From Chara braunii (Eukaryota; Streptophyta; Charophyceae; Charales; Characeae): a DNA stretch of 24,916 nt. The stretch spans positions 4,438,342 to 4,463,257 of the forward strand of contig BFEA01000004.1 in assembly GCA_003427395.1 (NCBI GenBank). Reading direction: 5' to 3'. The translations under genes and the position numbers were made by a program. The notes beneath the pieces are model-generated. The model worked only from the letters and a program-made list of their open reading frames with translations, did no database searches and was not told where the DNA came from. Positions 16,601 through 24,916 of this stretch are shown one piece after another. The first letter of the stretch is position 1. Each line of letters begins with the position of its first letter.

Positions 16601-16739
16601 TTTTAATAGTATAGGGATAAAAACAAGCCACATCTTCCCCATTAGATAGAATTTGATAAGAAAACAAGCCGCGTCTTGCCCGTTAGGGTGCCACTCCTTC
16701 CCAAGAATGTAAAGTGTCTTTTTGTTCGGTAGAATTGCT

Positions 16740-16890
16740 TTAAACCGCATGTACCTTTCCCAGCTATCCGCTGCAGGTTCTGCACGCCGCGTTTTGGCTG
16801 CACATCTGGCCGCTGCCGTAGGCCAAGTGTGGCCTCTGTGTTAACCGGTGCGAAACGGCAAAATGGCTGGGAAAGGTACTGGTGGTTTAA
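16740..16890. mobile_element. TTAA-type MITE, copy D (151 bp)
   Basis: TTAAACCGCATGTACCTTTC then CCAGCTATCC at the left; GGCTGGGAAAGGTACTGGTG then GTTTAA at the right. The inverse of the right end matches the left over about 26 bp with three mismatches, and TTAA is intact at both edges. This is the best-preserved member in the window. It has no ORF. Confidence 0.82.
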
Positions 16891-17295
16891 TAGGTCCTCC
16901 AGGACATCAGTTAAAATTGGAATGATAGAGGGAAAATTAGCATGAACCCTGCGCAACGATGAGACACATAAATCAAGAAACGGGCCAAATTATTAAAGGG
17001 AAAAAAGTTGCTTCAATAGGCCATTTGGCCAATTAAGGCAATGTTGTCTCACCAAGGGTCCAGAAGACCTGACCACCCTTCATCTCCGTGCAAGTTGATG
17101 GTTTCCCGAGCAAACCTTTGAGACAGATCCTTCTTACTCCTTCGCTTCTGGCTTTCAGATAAACTGCACCGCTTCTTTCCTAATCTGTTTGTAGGTTCCG
17201 TCCCCAGCAGGTGATCTGCCGAAGCCGGGTAATGGGCCCAGTATATACCAGTCTCGAGCGGAATTTCTTCATTTTATAATGAACTTGTCTTTTAG
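16891..17295. other. Non-coding interval
   Basis: No gene or repeat is recognised between the MITE and the exon-like segment. Sequence composition is mixed, without microsatellites. Confidence 0.45.
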
Positions 17296-17488
17296 GTCCT
17301 TATGCTGGCATGGAGAGTCAGATGCTCCTTCGAAAGAAAAGAGTGTCAGTTCGGACTGCAACAAGCCCAGCAAGTAATAGAAGATGAAATCAGATCCCAC
17401 ACTTATGCGGCCTGGAAAAATTTTGTACAAGGCTACTGGGAGGAAAAAGATCATATGGTCAAAAATAATCTCTCCAGCTCTGGCAGGT
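17296..17488 (+). other. Possible exon of an unknown gene
   Basis: An open segment lies between an acceptor-like TGTCTTTTAG and a donor-like TCTGGCAG|GTCGCG. It translates to VLMLAWRVRCSFERKECQFG, then LQQAQQVIEDEIRSHTYAAW and KNFVQGYWEEKDHMVKNNL, a helical, charged, non-repetitive peptide. A second short amphipathic stretch, EALEEYRAILAKKTLPLL, begins at 17534 in another frame. I do not recognise either. Splice signals are weak evidence and this could be chance or part of a decayed transposon. Confidence 0.2.
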
Positions 17489-19147
17489 CGCGTATAAAAT
17501 ATATGCAGAGCTGGATACTGACCTTAACATTCGGTGGAAGCATTGGAGGAGTACAGAGCCATCTTGGCAAAGAAGACCCTCCCACTGCTTTCTGGTCCCC
17601 TACCTGCAACTCTACTTGGTGCTGGTAGCGTGATTTCCCCCGGACCACCCTGGCAACATACGCTCCTGCTGTCGTTTTCCCCTGGACGTGTCGCAGTCTC
17701 GGTCCCATCCTTCCCTCCTTCCCTCCCCTCCCTCCCCCCTTCTTTTCCCCTTCTTTTCCCCACCCTTAATTCGCTGCATAACACATCGCTCCGAGGCATC
17801 ATTACCCACAACCTCAACACCTGGGAAATGATGGGAGTGAGAAAGACCGGCAAAGACAGGTGACGACAGGCAATGGACTGCTCACGAGACACAACAATGA
17901 GGGAGAAGAAGGGAAGACAATGGGCAATGAAGGACAGGAAGGGAGTGATACTGGAAAAAACGGGTGGGCAAACTTGGTGCAAAGACGCTCAGGAGGGAGA
18001 GAGGTGTACCTCAGGGTGCACAGCCACGGCCCTCCCCCTTCAGTCCGTGAAAAGGACATTGAAGCTGCCCCTATTCAATGCCTCAGCTTCCATCTTAAAG
18101 CTGGTTTGACTGCAACTACGACGAAGGATTGCTGGGACGGTGAAACTTGGTGAAACTTGGAAGGATGGCAGCACTAGATCACCATGGTGGCTGGAATGAT
18201 AGCGGCGAGACATGCGGTGCGGGTCTTCAAATTACAGGACAATCCCCCCAGTCAGGCAATTGTACAAGGATAAGCACAATCCTCTACCATCAGCTCTGGT
18301 AATGTGCAGGTTTCGAGATGGTAAAGGCTTAAAAGGATTACAAGCTGAGATAAATAGGCATAATCCTCCTTCAAATGACTGGAGCTCTAGTACAGTACAC
18401 TGCATTGCATCGCTAATCATCTCTGCCCAGATCTCCGTGTAATTCTCAAATCCGCAAATCTTTAGACATCGAGCATATGTCAAGCATGATAAAGCATGGG
18501 ATAGGCCAGGGTATAGGGTTTAAAGGGTTTTTACAATGTCAGACAATAAAACAACTATTAGGGGGGCTGCTGAACAGGGCTGGGTTAACAGGTAGCAGGC
18601 GCTCCAAGAACGGATGGGTGTTTTTGGCAGCTCCATGGGATGATGGAGTCCTGGTTTAGTAAGACAAATAACCACAGCCCCAGGAAAAAAAAAAAAAAAA
18701 AAAAAAACACTTGTGACAAACCTGTCATGGAGCCTAGGGGTGATCCCATTCCTGCTGCCAGTTGGGGGACCAAGCCAAGGCAGCCAAGAGTCAAAAGCGT
18801 GCTTTATCTGTACCTTAAACACTATCCCTTGGCTAGTGGAAGAATGCTTTGGAGGCTGTGTGAACACTCGGCGAGTTTGCCCTCAGATGTTAAACCACCA
18901 CTCCCCCCGCCTTGTGACAATAGGGGGGGAATGGTAGGGCGCTTTTTTGAGCAGGCATCTGACCTACCGGTAGCAGGACTGCTACGACCTGTGAGGGGTA
19001 GGAAACCTGCCAGGAAATCACCCCTCCCCTAGATTCATCACTGCCTCGTAGTTGAAGGGAGGCCCCGTAGATTGACAGTTGGTGAAAATGAACAGAAAGA
19101 CAATTTCATCCGGCCATTTTTTGTTTTGTTTTGTTTTTCAAAACATC
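17489..19147. other. Non-coding interval, one MITE end and homopolymers
   Basis: No convincing gene. It contains a C/T-rich patch (17704-17765), A23 at about 18685-18707, and a left-type TTAA-family terminus TTAAACCACCACTCCCCCC at 18890. Short open frames in this interval show no recognisable domain. Confidence 0.45.
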
Positions 19148-19605
19148 CCGCCAAGCTCAGTTGGTTAGGCACGCAAGTGGCATTCAGGAGTTTGTGGGTT
19201 CGAGCCCCACAACCACCTGCGGCGCACTTAGTGCCAACCAGCGGTGATAGTCCGCTTGATACCTCTGATCGGTAATAGCGGGGTCCTTGGCCAACACAGG
19301 TGTGAGTGTGAGTGTGAGTGGGTTGTGTGTGGTGTGTGGGAGAGTGTTGGCCTTGGACACTGCTGTTATTCGGCTGGGGGTGGGGGACAATGAAAAGGGA
19401 GGTGCAGCTACTGGCAAAATGCTCTGTCTTTATGTTAGCCGGACCCCCACCGGCGGCCCTACCCCATCCTTGACCACCATGGTTGGGGGGGGGGCCAACA
19501 TGCATCCCGTCTGATGGCTGGAGGGAGACAACAAAGCTATGTTTGCAGGGGTCCCCTGTCTAAGCCTTAGGAGTAGTGGTAGGTAGGTAGGTAGGTAGGT
19601 AGTGA
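19148..19605 (+). mobile_element. tRNA-derived SINE-like sequence
   Basis: AGCTCAGTTGGTTAGGC (from 19154) is A-box-like. GGTTCGAGCCC (19197-19207) is a good B box inside a perfect T-arm GTGGG-TTCGAGC-CCCAC. The D and anticodon arms do not fold well, so it is not a tRNA gene. A (TAGG)n array at about 19580-19602 could be the SINE tail, which would give a length of about 450 bp; the true end is uncertain and no target duplication is seen. Confidence 0.5.
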
Positions 19606-20084
19606 AGGTGAATTGAAAGAATAATTAGAAAGATGATGAAAGATTTGAGAGAAGAATATAGCGTAGTTAAAAAAAAGGGGTAACTTCGGTGCGATCACGA
19701 AAATAGTTTGTAATTGCATTCGAAACACTAGTTTCGCACTTTAGTCAGGGGCCGAGTTTCAATTGCAGTTGAAACTCGACCTGCCTTTCGGTAGCAGTTC
19801 AGTCAGGGCCCTCGTCTATCCACGAACAGCAGATTAAAAAAAAAAAAAAAGGCATCCCTTATGTTGTGATTGCGGTCTGTTACAGGATGCTACAGTACTT
19901 GTTTTTTTTGTTTTTTTTTTTAAAGCCCAGGGTGTTGTAGAGGCCGGTTACTAGGCACACATTGATCGCCAGGAGCGGTCAGCCATGGTCGTCCTGAGGG
20001 AACGAGGCTACCTTCCCATCCCATCCTCACGGCACTACTCCTAGCACACCCCCTATCTCTACTATCCTACCTCAGTGTGACCAG
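19606..20084. other. Non-coding interval with foldbacks
   Basis: CGAGTTTCAA (19753-19762) pairs perfectly with TTGAAACTCG (19769-19778) and CGAAACACTAGTTTCG lies just upstream. Poly-A (about 19835-19850) and T-rich (19900-19920) patches are present. No gene is recognised. Confidence 0.5.
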
Positions 20085-20101
20085 CACTCAGGACCATTGC
20101 C
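20085..20101. repeat. 17-bp target-site duplication, left copy
   Basis: CACTCAGGACCATTGCC here is identical to 23266-23282 in the same orientation. It abuts the point (20102) where homology between the two retroelement 3' ends stops. Confidence 0.75.
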
Positions 20102-20191
20102 ATAAAACACACGTACACAAGATGGAAAATTTTAAAGAAGAAGATGATATGAGTATTACATATCATGGCATTATCATCTCCTCCCCCACTC

Positions 20192-20213
20192 TCCTCGACC
20201 ACTCCGCCGAGGA
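20192..20213 (-). other. 3' UTR hairpin of retroelement 1
   Basis: TCCTCG (20192-20197) pairs with CGAGGA (20208-20213) around a 10-nt loop. The hairpin lies directly beside TTCTCAACCCTTC, which is conserved in retroelement 2 next to a hairpin of different sequence (24346-24367). Confidence 0.65.
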
Positions 20214-20901
20214 TTCTCAACCCTTCAAACTCATATGCCACTCAGATTGAGGTCGACTTCTCTTTCCTCCTCCTTTTTATACTATCATTACGGCCACTTT
20301 GCCTACTATGGCCCGCTCTCCACGGGGGCTCCCATGAAGCTTTTAATTTTGAAAAAAATCAAAAAACTTGAGAAACTCAGAAAAGCTCAGAAAAACCCGA
20401 CAGACTCGAACTCTACCACACATCCAGGACCACCCTACCAAGGGTGTGCCATATGCGTCCACGTTCACTGTTCGGAAAAACGTGCTTTCAGGAAGCACTC
20501 ACAGCGAAACCTGCGCACCGTAGTCGGGTTCTTCTTTGTCCACCCGAGTTTATAGAACGCTCTGCCTGGCCAATAAACTTTCCAGTGCATTTAACCACTT
20601 TTGTAGTACCAATACTTGTTTGTCCTTTCTTGGTACGATATCGATTCGCAAATTCCATATCGACCAGATCGGCTGACGGCCGACTCAGCCAGTTCGGCTT
20701 ATTAGCCAGTAATCCCAGCAGAGAAAAACGGCAGCCAGGATAGCACTGGCATCTGTATCACACCCTTACGATAGACTGGTATGATTTACTTAGGGTATCC
20801 TGCATTGGCGGTGTTTTTACCCGTTAGCTCGAGAAAAAACCCGACAGTTGAATCTATCCCATATGGTGAATAGATTCACCCCATATTGCGAAGGAACCCC
20901 T

Positions 20902-21968
20902 TCACTGGTTCCAAATCTTCATCAGTTGAATCATTTGTGACCAGAAGGCCGTCTTCTGGCGTCTCTCCATCCACCGTAGTGCGGCTTCAATAAACTTCCC
21001 AGGGCAATCGTGTTTGCCCAGTTCTTCAGCAAGGTTAAGGACGTTCAGGCATGTGATTCCAGGGTCATTGGAGTTGTCGGCGATCCTTAGGATCGTATTG
21101 GCCACTGTAGCGAATTTCGCAACCGCAGGACCAAAGGAAGAAAAGTTCTTAAAGGTACGGAATCTTAGTGGGACTTCATCCCAAATTGAACCCGCGTTCT
21201 TAAATTTATGGGACATTAGCATAGATGCAGGCATCCCACTTACCAGTAGGCGAGTCTCAAGGAAATCTAATACTCCATTTCCTGAATCGGTCCTTTCCAA
21301 TTGCAGACCTTCTGGGTAGCACATCGTCAATAAGTCGAAACGACTGTTCGCTTTCTCTTGTCCATCCTGGTCGGTTGGTCGAAAGAAAGCTACGGCCAAG
21401 AGATCATCGATATACCGTTTCCCGTACACGAGCTTTGAGTCCACCCCGAGTGATACTGAGAACCGGTATTCTGCAAACATACACAACACACACGCTAGAG
21501 GGGGACTTCCACGCCCACCCATCGGGATTCCTTTAATCTGCCGCAGAATACTGCCTGACACAAGAAAGACTGTATTCTCGAGCTGAAAGTCAGTGAGTTG
21601 GCCCACCTGGCTCAGCTTCACTGATTTCCACCCGGCTTCCCCATAACTTTTACCAAAGCTAACAGCCTTCTTCCTCATGTTAACCCGAATTCGCTTCAGC
21701 CCCTTCTCCATGAATAGGTTAATCAACCAACTTACTGCCCTGCCCACTTCGTAATGTGGTAGCTGCGTAAACATTTCCTTGATATCATATGTTCGGGCAA
21801 CAAAGCTCACATCTGGTTGTCCAATCCTTCTACCGTAGCCGTTGATCTCTTCAACTGCAGGCTTCAAATCACTGATTGCATGTAAGTTGAAATGTGCAAC
21901 CTTGGCTTTCCTAATCAAAACATTCAGTATGGTAGACAAGAGTCCAGACGCAGACCGGAATGGACTAG
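20902..21968 (-). pseudogene. Reverse transcriptase core of retroelement 1
   Basis: The open frame runs from the frameshift near 21970 to the stop at 20902-20904. The RT motifs occur in the right order: TYDIKEMF (catalytic Asp of motif A), GIPMGGRGSPPLACVLCMFA (motif B) and KRYIDDLLAV (motif C, YIDD). GVLDFLETRLLVSG then continues the palm, and a thumb-like region ends in LRWMERRQKTAFWSQM. The RYIDD form and the GIPMGG-SPP block fit Penelope-like RTs. Catalytic aspartates are intact. The same C-terminal region occurs in diverged form at 24688-24916. RNA-templated DNA synthesis at a nicked target is the family role. The frame upstream is lost through a 1-base shift, so this copy cannot make the full protein. 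Confidence 0.88.
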
Positions 21969-22906
21969 TAAAGAAGGGACAATTGGTCTCTTCTTAAGCT
22001 TGTCTTTTTCTTTCGATAGGATATACGCATGTTGCAACTCACCGTGCTTGTCCCACGCTGCCAGTTTTCCAAGCTGCTTGTCTGAAAAACGGTTCTTCAC
22101 TTCGGACAGAACCTCAACCACCGACTTCTTAACCTTCTCATAGTTAGCGTTCTCGAGGAACTTCTTGTTAAGGCCTTCCTCATATAATTTCGAACATTTC
22201 AGCCATGTCTCGCTAGTATTCCGATCTAGCGGGGACATGACCAACCCATGAAAAGCTTGCGCGACCCCACACACATACTCACTCAATACGCAACCAGCCT
22301 CCATTTTCTGTCCCGGTCTACATACCTTGCACCATTCAATCGTGATACATCCTTTTACCACAGCATTTCTCCTCAGGTCATCCACTGCAGAGTTACAGGC
22401 CTACATGAGAACTTCTTTTGACGTGAATTTGCCAGGAAACGGCACATTCTTAGCATTCCAAAGAAAAGGATCGATTTCATCAAGTTCACTGAGCTTTACC
22501 GCTACATGCTCATTTAGCTTAGGCAAGTTAAATCCAGCAGACGCGCAGACGAACGCTTCCATTTGCGCGAAGGATTTTTTATTATGCAGGATATCGTCGA
22601 CAGTTCTAGCCTTCAGAAGCGAGATCAGACGAGCTTCAACCATGTCAGTCTTAGTCTTTGTCTGAAGCAACCCAGTAATAGACCAACTCCCGCCTTTCTC
22701 AATCTCGGATCTAACATCTTTTAACAGGAGCTTTACCCCCCCGACTTCGATTTTAATGAATCCAAACAGTAAGACCACCGGCCTCCATGCCTTTAGCCAA
22801 CGACCTCCTGGGCTGTTACTAAGTACAGTCCTCTTTACCTTACGTTTCGTCAACAATTTCAAGATCCTCAACAGGTTCGGTTCCTGCTCAACATCTACAC
22901 ACAGTC
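21924..22906 (-). pseudogene. RT N-terminal region of retroelement 1, with in-frame stop
   Basis: One reading frame, open from about 22906, is interrupted by TAG at 22401-22403 (after FTSKEVLM) and resumes in the same frame to 21924. It contains the segment LVMSPLDRNTSETWLKC and then HAYILSKEKDKLKKRPIVPS, which matches the first conserved RT motif of Penelope-like elements (K...RPIV). Directly after RPIVPS the frame is lost at a short T-run (21970-21972 on this strand), and the continuation lies in the frame of the RT core. About 60-90 bases between this frame and the GIY-YIG frame are not open in either; a frame change, intron or separate ORFs could explain it. The function of the N-terminal region is unknown beyond the family resemblance. 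Confidence 0.75.
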
Positions 22907-22963
22907 AAAAAACAGAGGTTCATTAATGTTGGGCACCGACCCATCACTCGACTTCTTCCGGCC

Positions 22964-23265
22964 TCAACACCGACGAGGTTTCTTCTTGGATCTTATTCCC
23001 TTCATATTCATATTCAAACCAGGGTTGTGCCTCCCAATAATTTTCCTTTCCATTGCTATGATCGTAGAGGCAGTCCCAAACCAAACAGGAATGGGCACAT
23101 AGTGCTCAGACCCAACCTTCCGTAGCCAGTTGTGGACATGTTGCTTACTAAGTCCATTAACCGCACGGGAGTGCTCAGCCCACCTTTCCTTAAGCGGTCT
23201 ACTCGTCCTACCCACGTAAACCAACTTATGGTTTAATAACAAAAGCGCATAAACACAACTTTTCC
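22964..23265 (-). pseudogene. GIY-YIG endonuclease domain of retroelement 1
   Basis: About 100 residues are encoded, starting GKSCVYALLLLNHKLVYVGR. CVYALLL corresponds to the GIY strand, LVYVGRTSRPLKERWAEH to YIG plus the catalytic Arg helix, and MERKIIGRHNPGLNMN to the metal-binding Glu and the closing motif. The domain nicks target DNA to prime reverse transcription in this class of element. The open frame extends upstream to 23332, but that part lies in the flanking repeat and host sequence. The element's own start codon is therefore missing, consistent with 5' truncation. The frame ends with a stop after KKKPRRC at 22964, ahead of the RT region, so it is out of frame with it. Confidence 0.85.
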
Positions 23266-23282
23266 CACTCAGGACCATTGCC
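23266..23282. repeat. 17-bp target-site duplication, right copy
   Basis: Identical to 20085-20101. The coding sequence of the GIY-YIG domain begins directly next to it. Confidence 0.75.
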
Positions 23283-23435
23283 CCTATCGAGGGGAACTTG
23301 GACCGAATAGCAGTGACGGGCCCGGGGCACAAGGGCTAGCCATGACCTAGCCCTGGTGGAAGCGGAATCGAACGAGCCTCGTCGCACGGGAACTTCGGAT
23401 GCCAGGCCCAAGCAATCTCCTACTAGCCCCTAAGT

Positions 23436-23771
23436 TGACCAACTGGTAACTCACGCCCTCAACTCGCCCACCACAGTCCTAGTTGATTTTAAGGCGGGGT
23501 ACTTATCCTCGAAACGCCTATCATCATCATCAGTTAATCCAGACCAACCAGTGGACTTACGCCCTCTACTCGCCCCCACAGCCCTAGTCTGCCACACACA
23601 GTGTAGCTGATATTAAGGGGGGCACTTATCATCGAGACGCCTATCATCATTATCAGTTGATCAAGACCAACAAGCGACTCACGCACTCTACTCACCCACC
23701 ACAGACCTAGCTGATATTAAGGGGGATACTTATCATCGAAGGCCTATCATCATTATCAATTGATCGTGACC
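23436..23771. repeat. Tandem repeat, three units of about 103-123 bp
   Basis: Units at about 23436-23545, 23546-23668 and 23669-23771 share AC-CACGC-CTC-ACTCRCCC, CCTAG-TGATATTAAGG, ACTTATCATCGA and CCTATCATCATTATCARTTG. The middle unit has a 15-20 bp insertion near its centre. It lies outside the retroelement's target duplication, so it is not the element's 5' end. Confidence 0.85.
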
Positions 23772-24030
23772 TTCTCCCAGCCCTATGGTTGTGAATTTGT
23801 ATATGTACACTATATCTTAGATGTGTGCCCATGGGCTATGTGTATGTTCGTTATGTGTATGTGGACCCCATTTCATAGCAGACGCTGCTACCCACCATGG
23901 AGCATCTGCAAGGTGAGTGTATATTATGCAAGGTGAGTGAATAGTATTTGTGCTATCTGGGGTGGTATCTCTGTGTGTGGATGTATGTGGTAGAGACAGG
24001 CCTATCTGGACAGGACAGGACTCCCCCCAA
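23772..24030. other. Non-coding interval
   Basis: GT/TATG-rich sequence with a small duplication GCAAGGTGAGTG (about 23909 and 23929). No gene is recognised. Confidence 0.45.
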
Positions 24031-24100
24031 AGTCCGAAACCGGACTCAAACCTGTGACCTACAGTATGAAACTGGAGGGTTCTACCACATGTACTTCCAT
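24031..24100 (-). mobile_element. tRNA-like SINE head, - strand
   Basis: Read on the - strand, TGTGGTAGAACCCTCCAG, then TTTCATACTGTAGGTC and AGGTTTGAGTCC resemble the D-arm to B-box part of a tRNA gene (B box 24052-24042). The anticodon stem has mismatches and no acceptor stem is found. The extent of the body beyond 24030 is unknown. Confidence 0.4.
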
Positions 24101-24345
24101 AGGAAGTAGATATAATGTGTGTAATGTCTGGGCTGGGGGAGATCATCAGAGCGACCAAAGCCAACAACAACCAGCAATCAATGTGAAGTCTAGGCCAGCA
24201 TACAACACCCATGGACTGAACCCTGGGTGCGCAGGCAATGTCTGTACTAGTACAATGCCTCAGAACATGAATAACACAATACAAGATTACGAAGACGATG
24301 ATGTGAGCTCTAATATCATGACATCACAAATTCCTTCACCACACC

Positions 24346-24367
24346 CCCTGATCCGACACCATCAGGG
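24346..24367 (-). other. 3' UTR hairpin of retroelement 2
   Basis: CCCTGAT (24346-24352) pairs perfectly with ATCAGGG (24361-24367) around an 8-nt loop, at the same place beside CTCAACCCTTC as the hairpin at 20192-20213 but with different stem bases. Confidence 0.68.
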
Positions 24368-24687
24368 ATACTCAACCCTTCCACTCATACGTCACTCAAG
24401 TTGAGGATTCCTCATCTACTATCTACTATATATACGTGTTTTTGCCTCTCAGCACTACACTTCGTGCTACTTCGCTCCGAACCAGCCTACCAAGCGGATC
24501 CAGAACCCAACGCCTCTTCTCGTCTGTATGTTTGGATCTTGCGATACCTCCATGCCACCCTCAGTGGTTTTGTCACCCATGATCCGATTGCCTGTTGTAA
24601 TACTGTCACCCGCTCCTCAACGGTTACTTCCAGCCAGGCACCGAAGCTTGTGACACACGTAGTGATGTCAAACACAATCCAATTTTG

Positions 24688-24916
24688 TCACCACCACGAT
24701 CCTTCGAGACACCACGATCCACGCTTCTCTCCCAGCCACGCACGGGAGATAGCTACCATTCCCGCCCAAAAGGAAGCGGGCTCTCGCCTACTCATCCATT
24801 CTAGTCCAGCAATAACCACCCTATTCGGGTACTCAAGTTTCTTCAGCTCCTCCACCAGCGTGAGCACATTAAGGAACGTGACCCCCAAATTGTTCGAGTT
24901 TCTGAATACACGAAGA
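24688..24916 (-). CDS. RT C-terminus of retroelement 2 (partial)
   Basis: The frame enters from the right edge with LRVFRNSNNLGVTFLNVLTL and continues VEELKKLEYPNRVVIAGLEW, then MSRREPASFWAGMV, to a stop near 24688. It aligns without gaps to the C-terminus of the element 1 RT (LRIADNSNDPGITCLNVLNL and LRWMERRQKTAFWSQM) at roughly half identity by eye. The two copies therefore belong to different lineages of the same family. No break is visible in this part; the catalytic motifs lie outside the window. Confidence 0.82.
   Translation of the reverse strand, partial: LRVFRNSNNLGVTFLNVLTLVEELKKLEYPNRVVIAGLEWMSRREPASFWAGMVAISRAWLGEKRGSWCLEGSWW

Larger units (their letters stand above)
20102..23265 (-). 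mobile_element. Penelope-like retroelement 1, GIY-YIG upstream of RT, broken
   Basis: This 3164-bp element is read on the - strand between two 17-bp direct repeats. Order in the sense direction: GIY-YIG endonuclease, RT N-terminal region, RT core, then an 800-bp 3' UTR ending TGTGTTTTAT. An N-terminal GIY-YIG is the permuted arrangement of the Naiad/Chlamys group; canonical Penelope elements have it at the C-terminus. The 5' boundary falls right at the start of the GIY-YIG domain, so the copy is probably 5'-truncated, which is common in target-primed retrotransposition. A stop codon and at least two frame changes inactivate it. No LTR, gag, protease or integrase is present. Confidence 0.82.
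24271..24916 (-). mobile_element. Penelope-like retroelement 2, 3' part only
   Basis: The element runs off the right edge. Its 3' UTR (24271 to about 24687) shares with element 1 the end TGTTTAT-like terminus, GATGATGTGAG/GATGATATGAG, ATATCATG-CAT, a hairpin and CTCAACCCTTC-ACTCATAYG with CACTCA. Similarity begins at 24271 just as it begins at 20102 in element 1, which fixes the 3' terminus. It has the same orientation as element 1, about 1 kb apart, so the two are separate insertions or a disrupted tandem. Confidence 0.78.

Noticed and set aside
14897-16606. Long + strand open frame of 569 codons
   Set aside because: It crosses (CT)26 and a pyrimidine-rich minisatellite in which all + frames are open. 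The peptide is P/S/L-rich low complexity with no domain, and composition explains it.
19148-19215. Functional tRNA gene
   Set aside because: The T arm is perfect but D and anticodon arms do not pair and no T-run terminator follows; listed as SINE-like instead.
23266-23332. N-terminal extension of the GIY-YIG frame (MCPGPVTAIRSKF)
   Set aside because: It lies in the 17-bp target duplication and the host flank, so it is not part of the element's protein.
23340-23425. tRNA-like sequence on the - strand (GTTCGATTCC near 23372)
   Set aside because: A B-box-like string is present, but no acceptor, D or T stems fold acceptably. At most it is a SINE remnant, too weak to annotate.
1-24916. Bacterial operons, CRISPR arrays or phage genes
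   Set aside because: No arrays of spaced repeats, no Shine-Dalgarno-led gene runs; spliced MSH3, snRNA relics and MITEs show a eukaryotic nuclear context.

Overview
The window looks like nuclear DNA of a large, repeat-rich plant or green-alga genome. Three things support this: a plant-type MSH3 mismatch-repair gene split by introns full of microsatellites, a nuclear tRNA-Asp(GTC) with a Pol III terminator, and Penelope-like retroelements of the type that carries GIY-YIG in front of the reverse transcriptase, known from green algae among others. A charophyte (for example a Chara-like streptophyte alga) would fit, but the species is an inference.

Left part (1-7.1 kb): the 3' end of MSH3 on the + strand. 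Three exons (252-401, 4313-4855, 6415-6960) join in phase 0 and encode the whole C-terminal ABC-ATPase: Walker A, ABC signature, Walker B, switch histidine and a long C-terminal tail. The 5' part of the gene lies outside the window. Intron 1 (3.9 kb) and intron 2 (1.56 kb) hold small transposons, a tRNA-derived SINE, tandem duplications and long (AG), (GT), (CA), (GAA) and (CT) arrays. Intron 1 ends in six GGGT repeats directly before the acceptor AG.

Middle part (7.1-20 kb): mostly non-coding. It contains a tRNA-Asp gene, a U6 snRNA-like sequence, a U2 snRNA fragment and several short non-autonomous elements. These are a 109-bp TA-flanked MITE family (four full copies and one half copy in the window), a TTAA-flanked MITE family with ACCACCAGTAC termini, a 586-bp element with 67-bp inverted termini, and a 118-bp foldback. 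There are also tandem repeats of about 195 bp and a 0.9-kb pyrimidine-rich minisatellite. I saw no convincing protein gene here; one exon-like segment is flagged at low confidence.

Right part (20-24.9 kb): two Penelope-like elements on the - strand. The first (20102-23265) is bounded by a 17-bp direct repeat that I read as its target-site duplication. In reading order it carries a GIY-YIG endonuclease, an RT N-terminal region and an RT core with DIKEMF, GIPMGG and YIDD motifs. It is broken by a stop codon and frameshifts. The second (24271 to the window edge) shows only its 3' UTR and RT C-terminus. The two 3' UTRs are homologous and both place a hairpin at the same position with different stem sequences.

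Motif readings and repeat alignments were done by eye; no database search was run.
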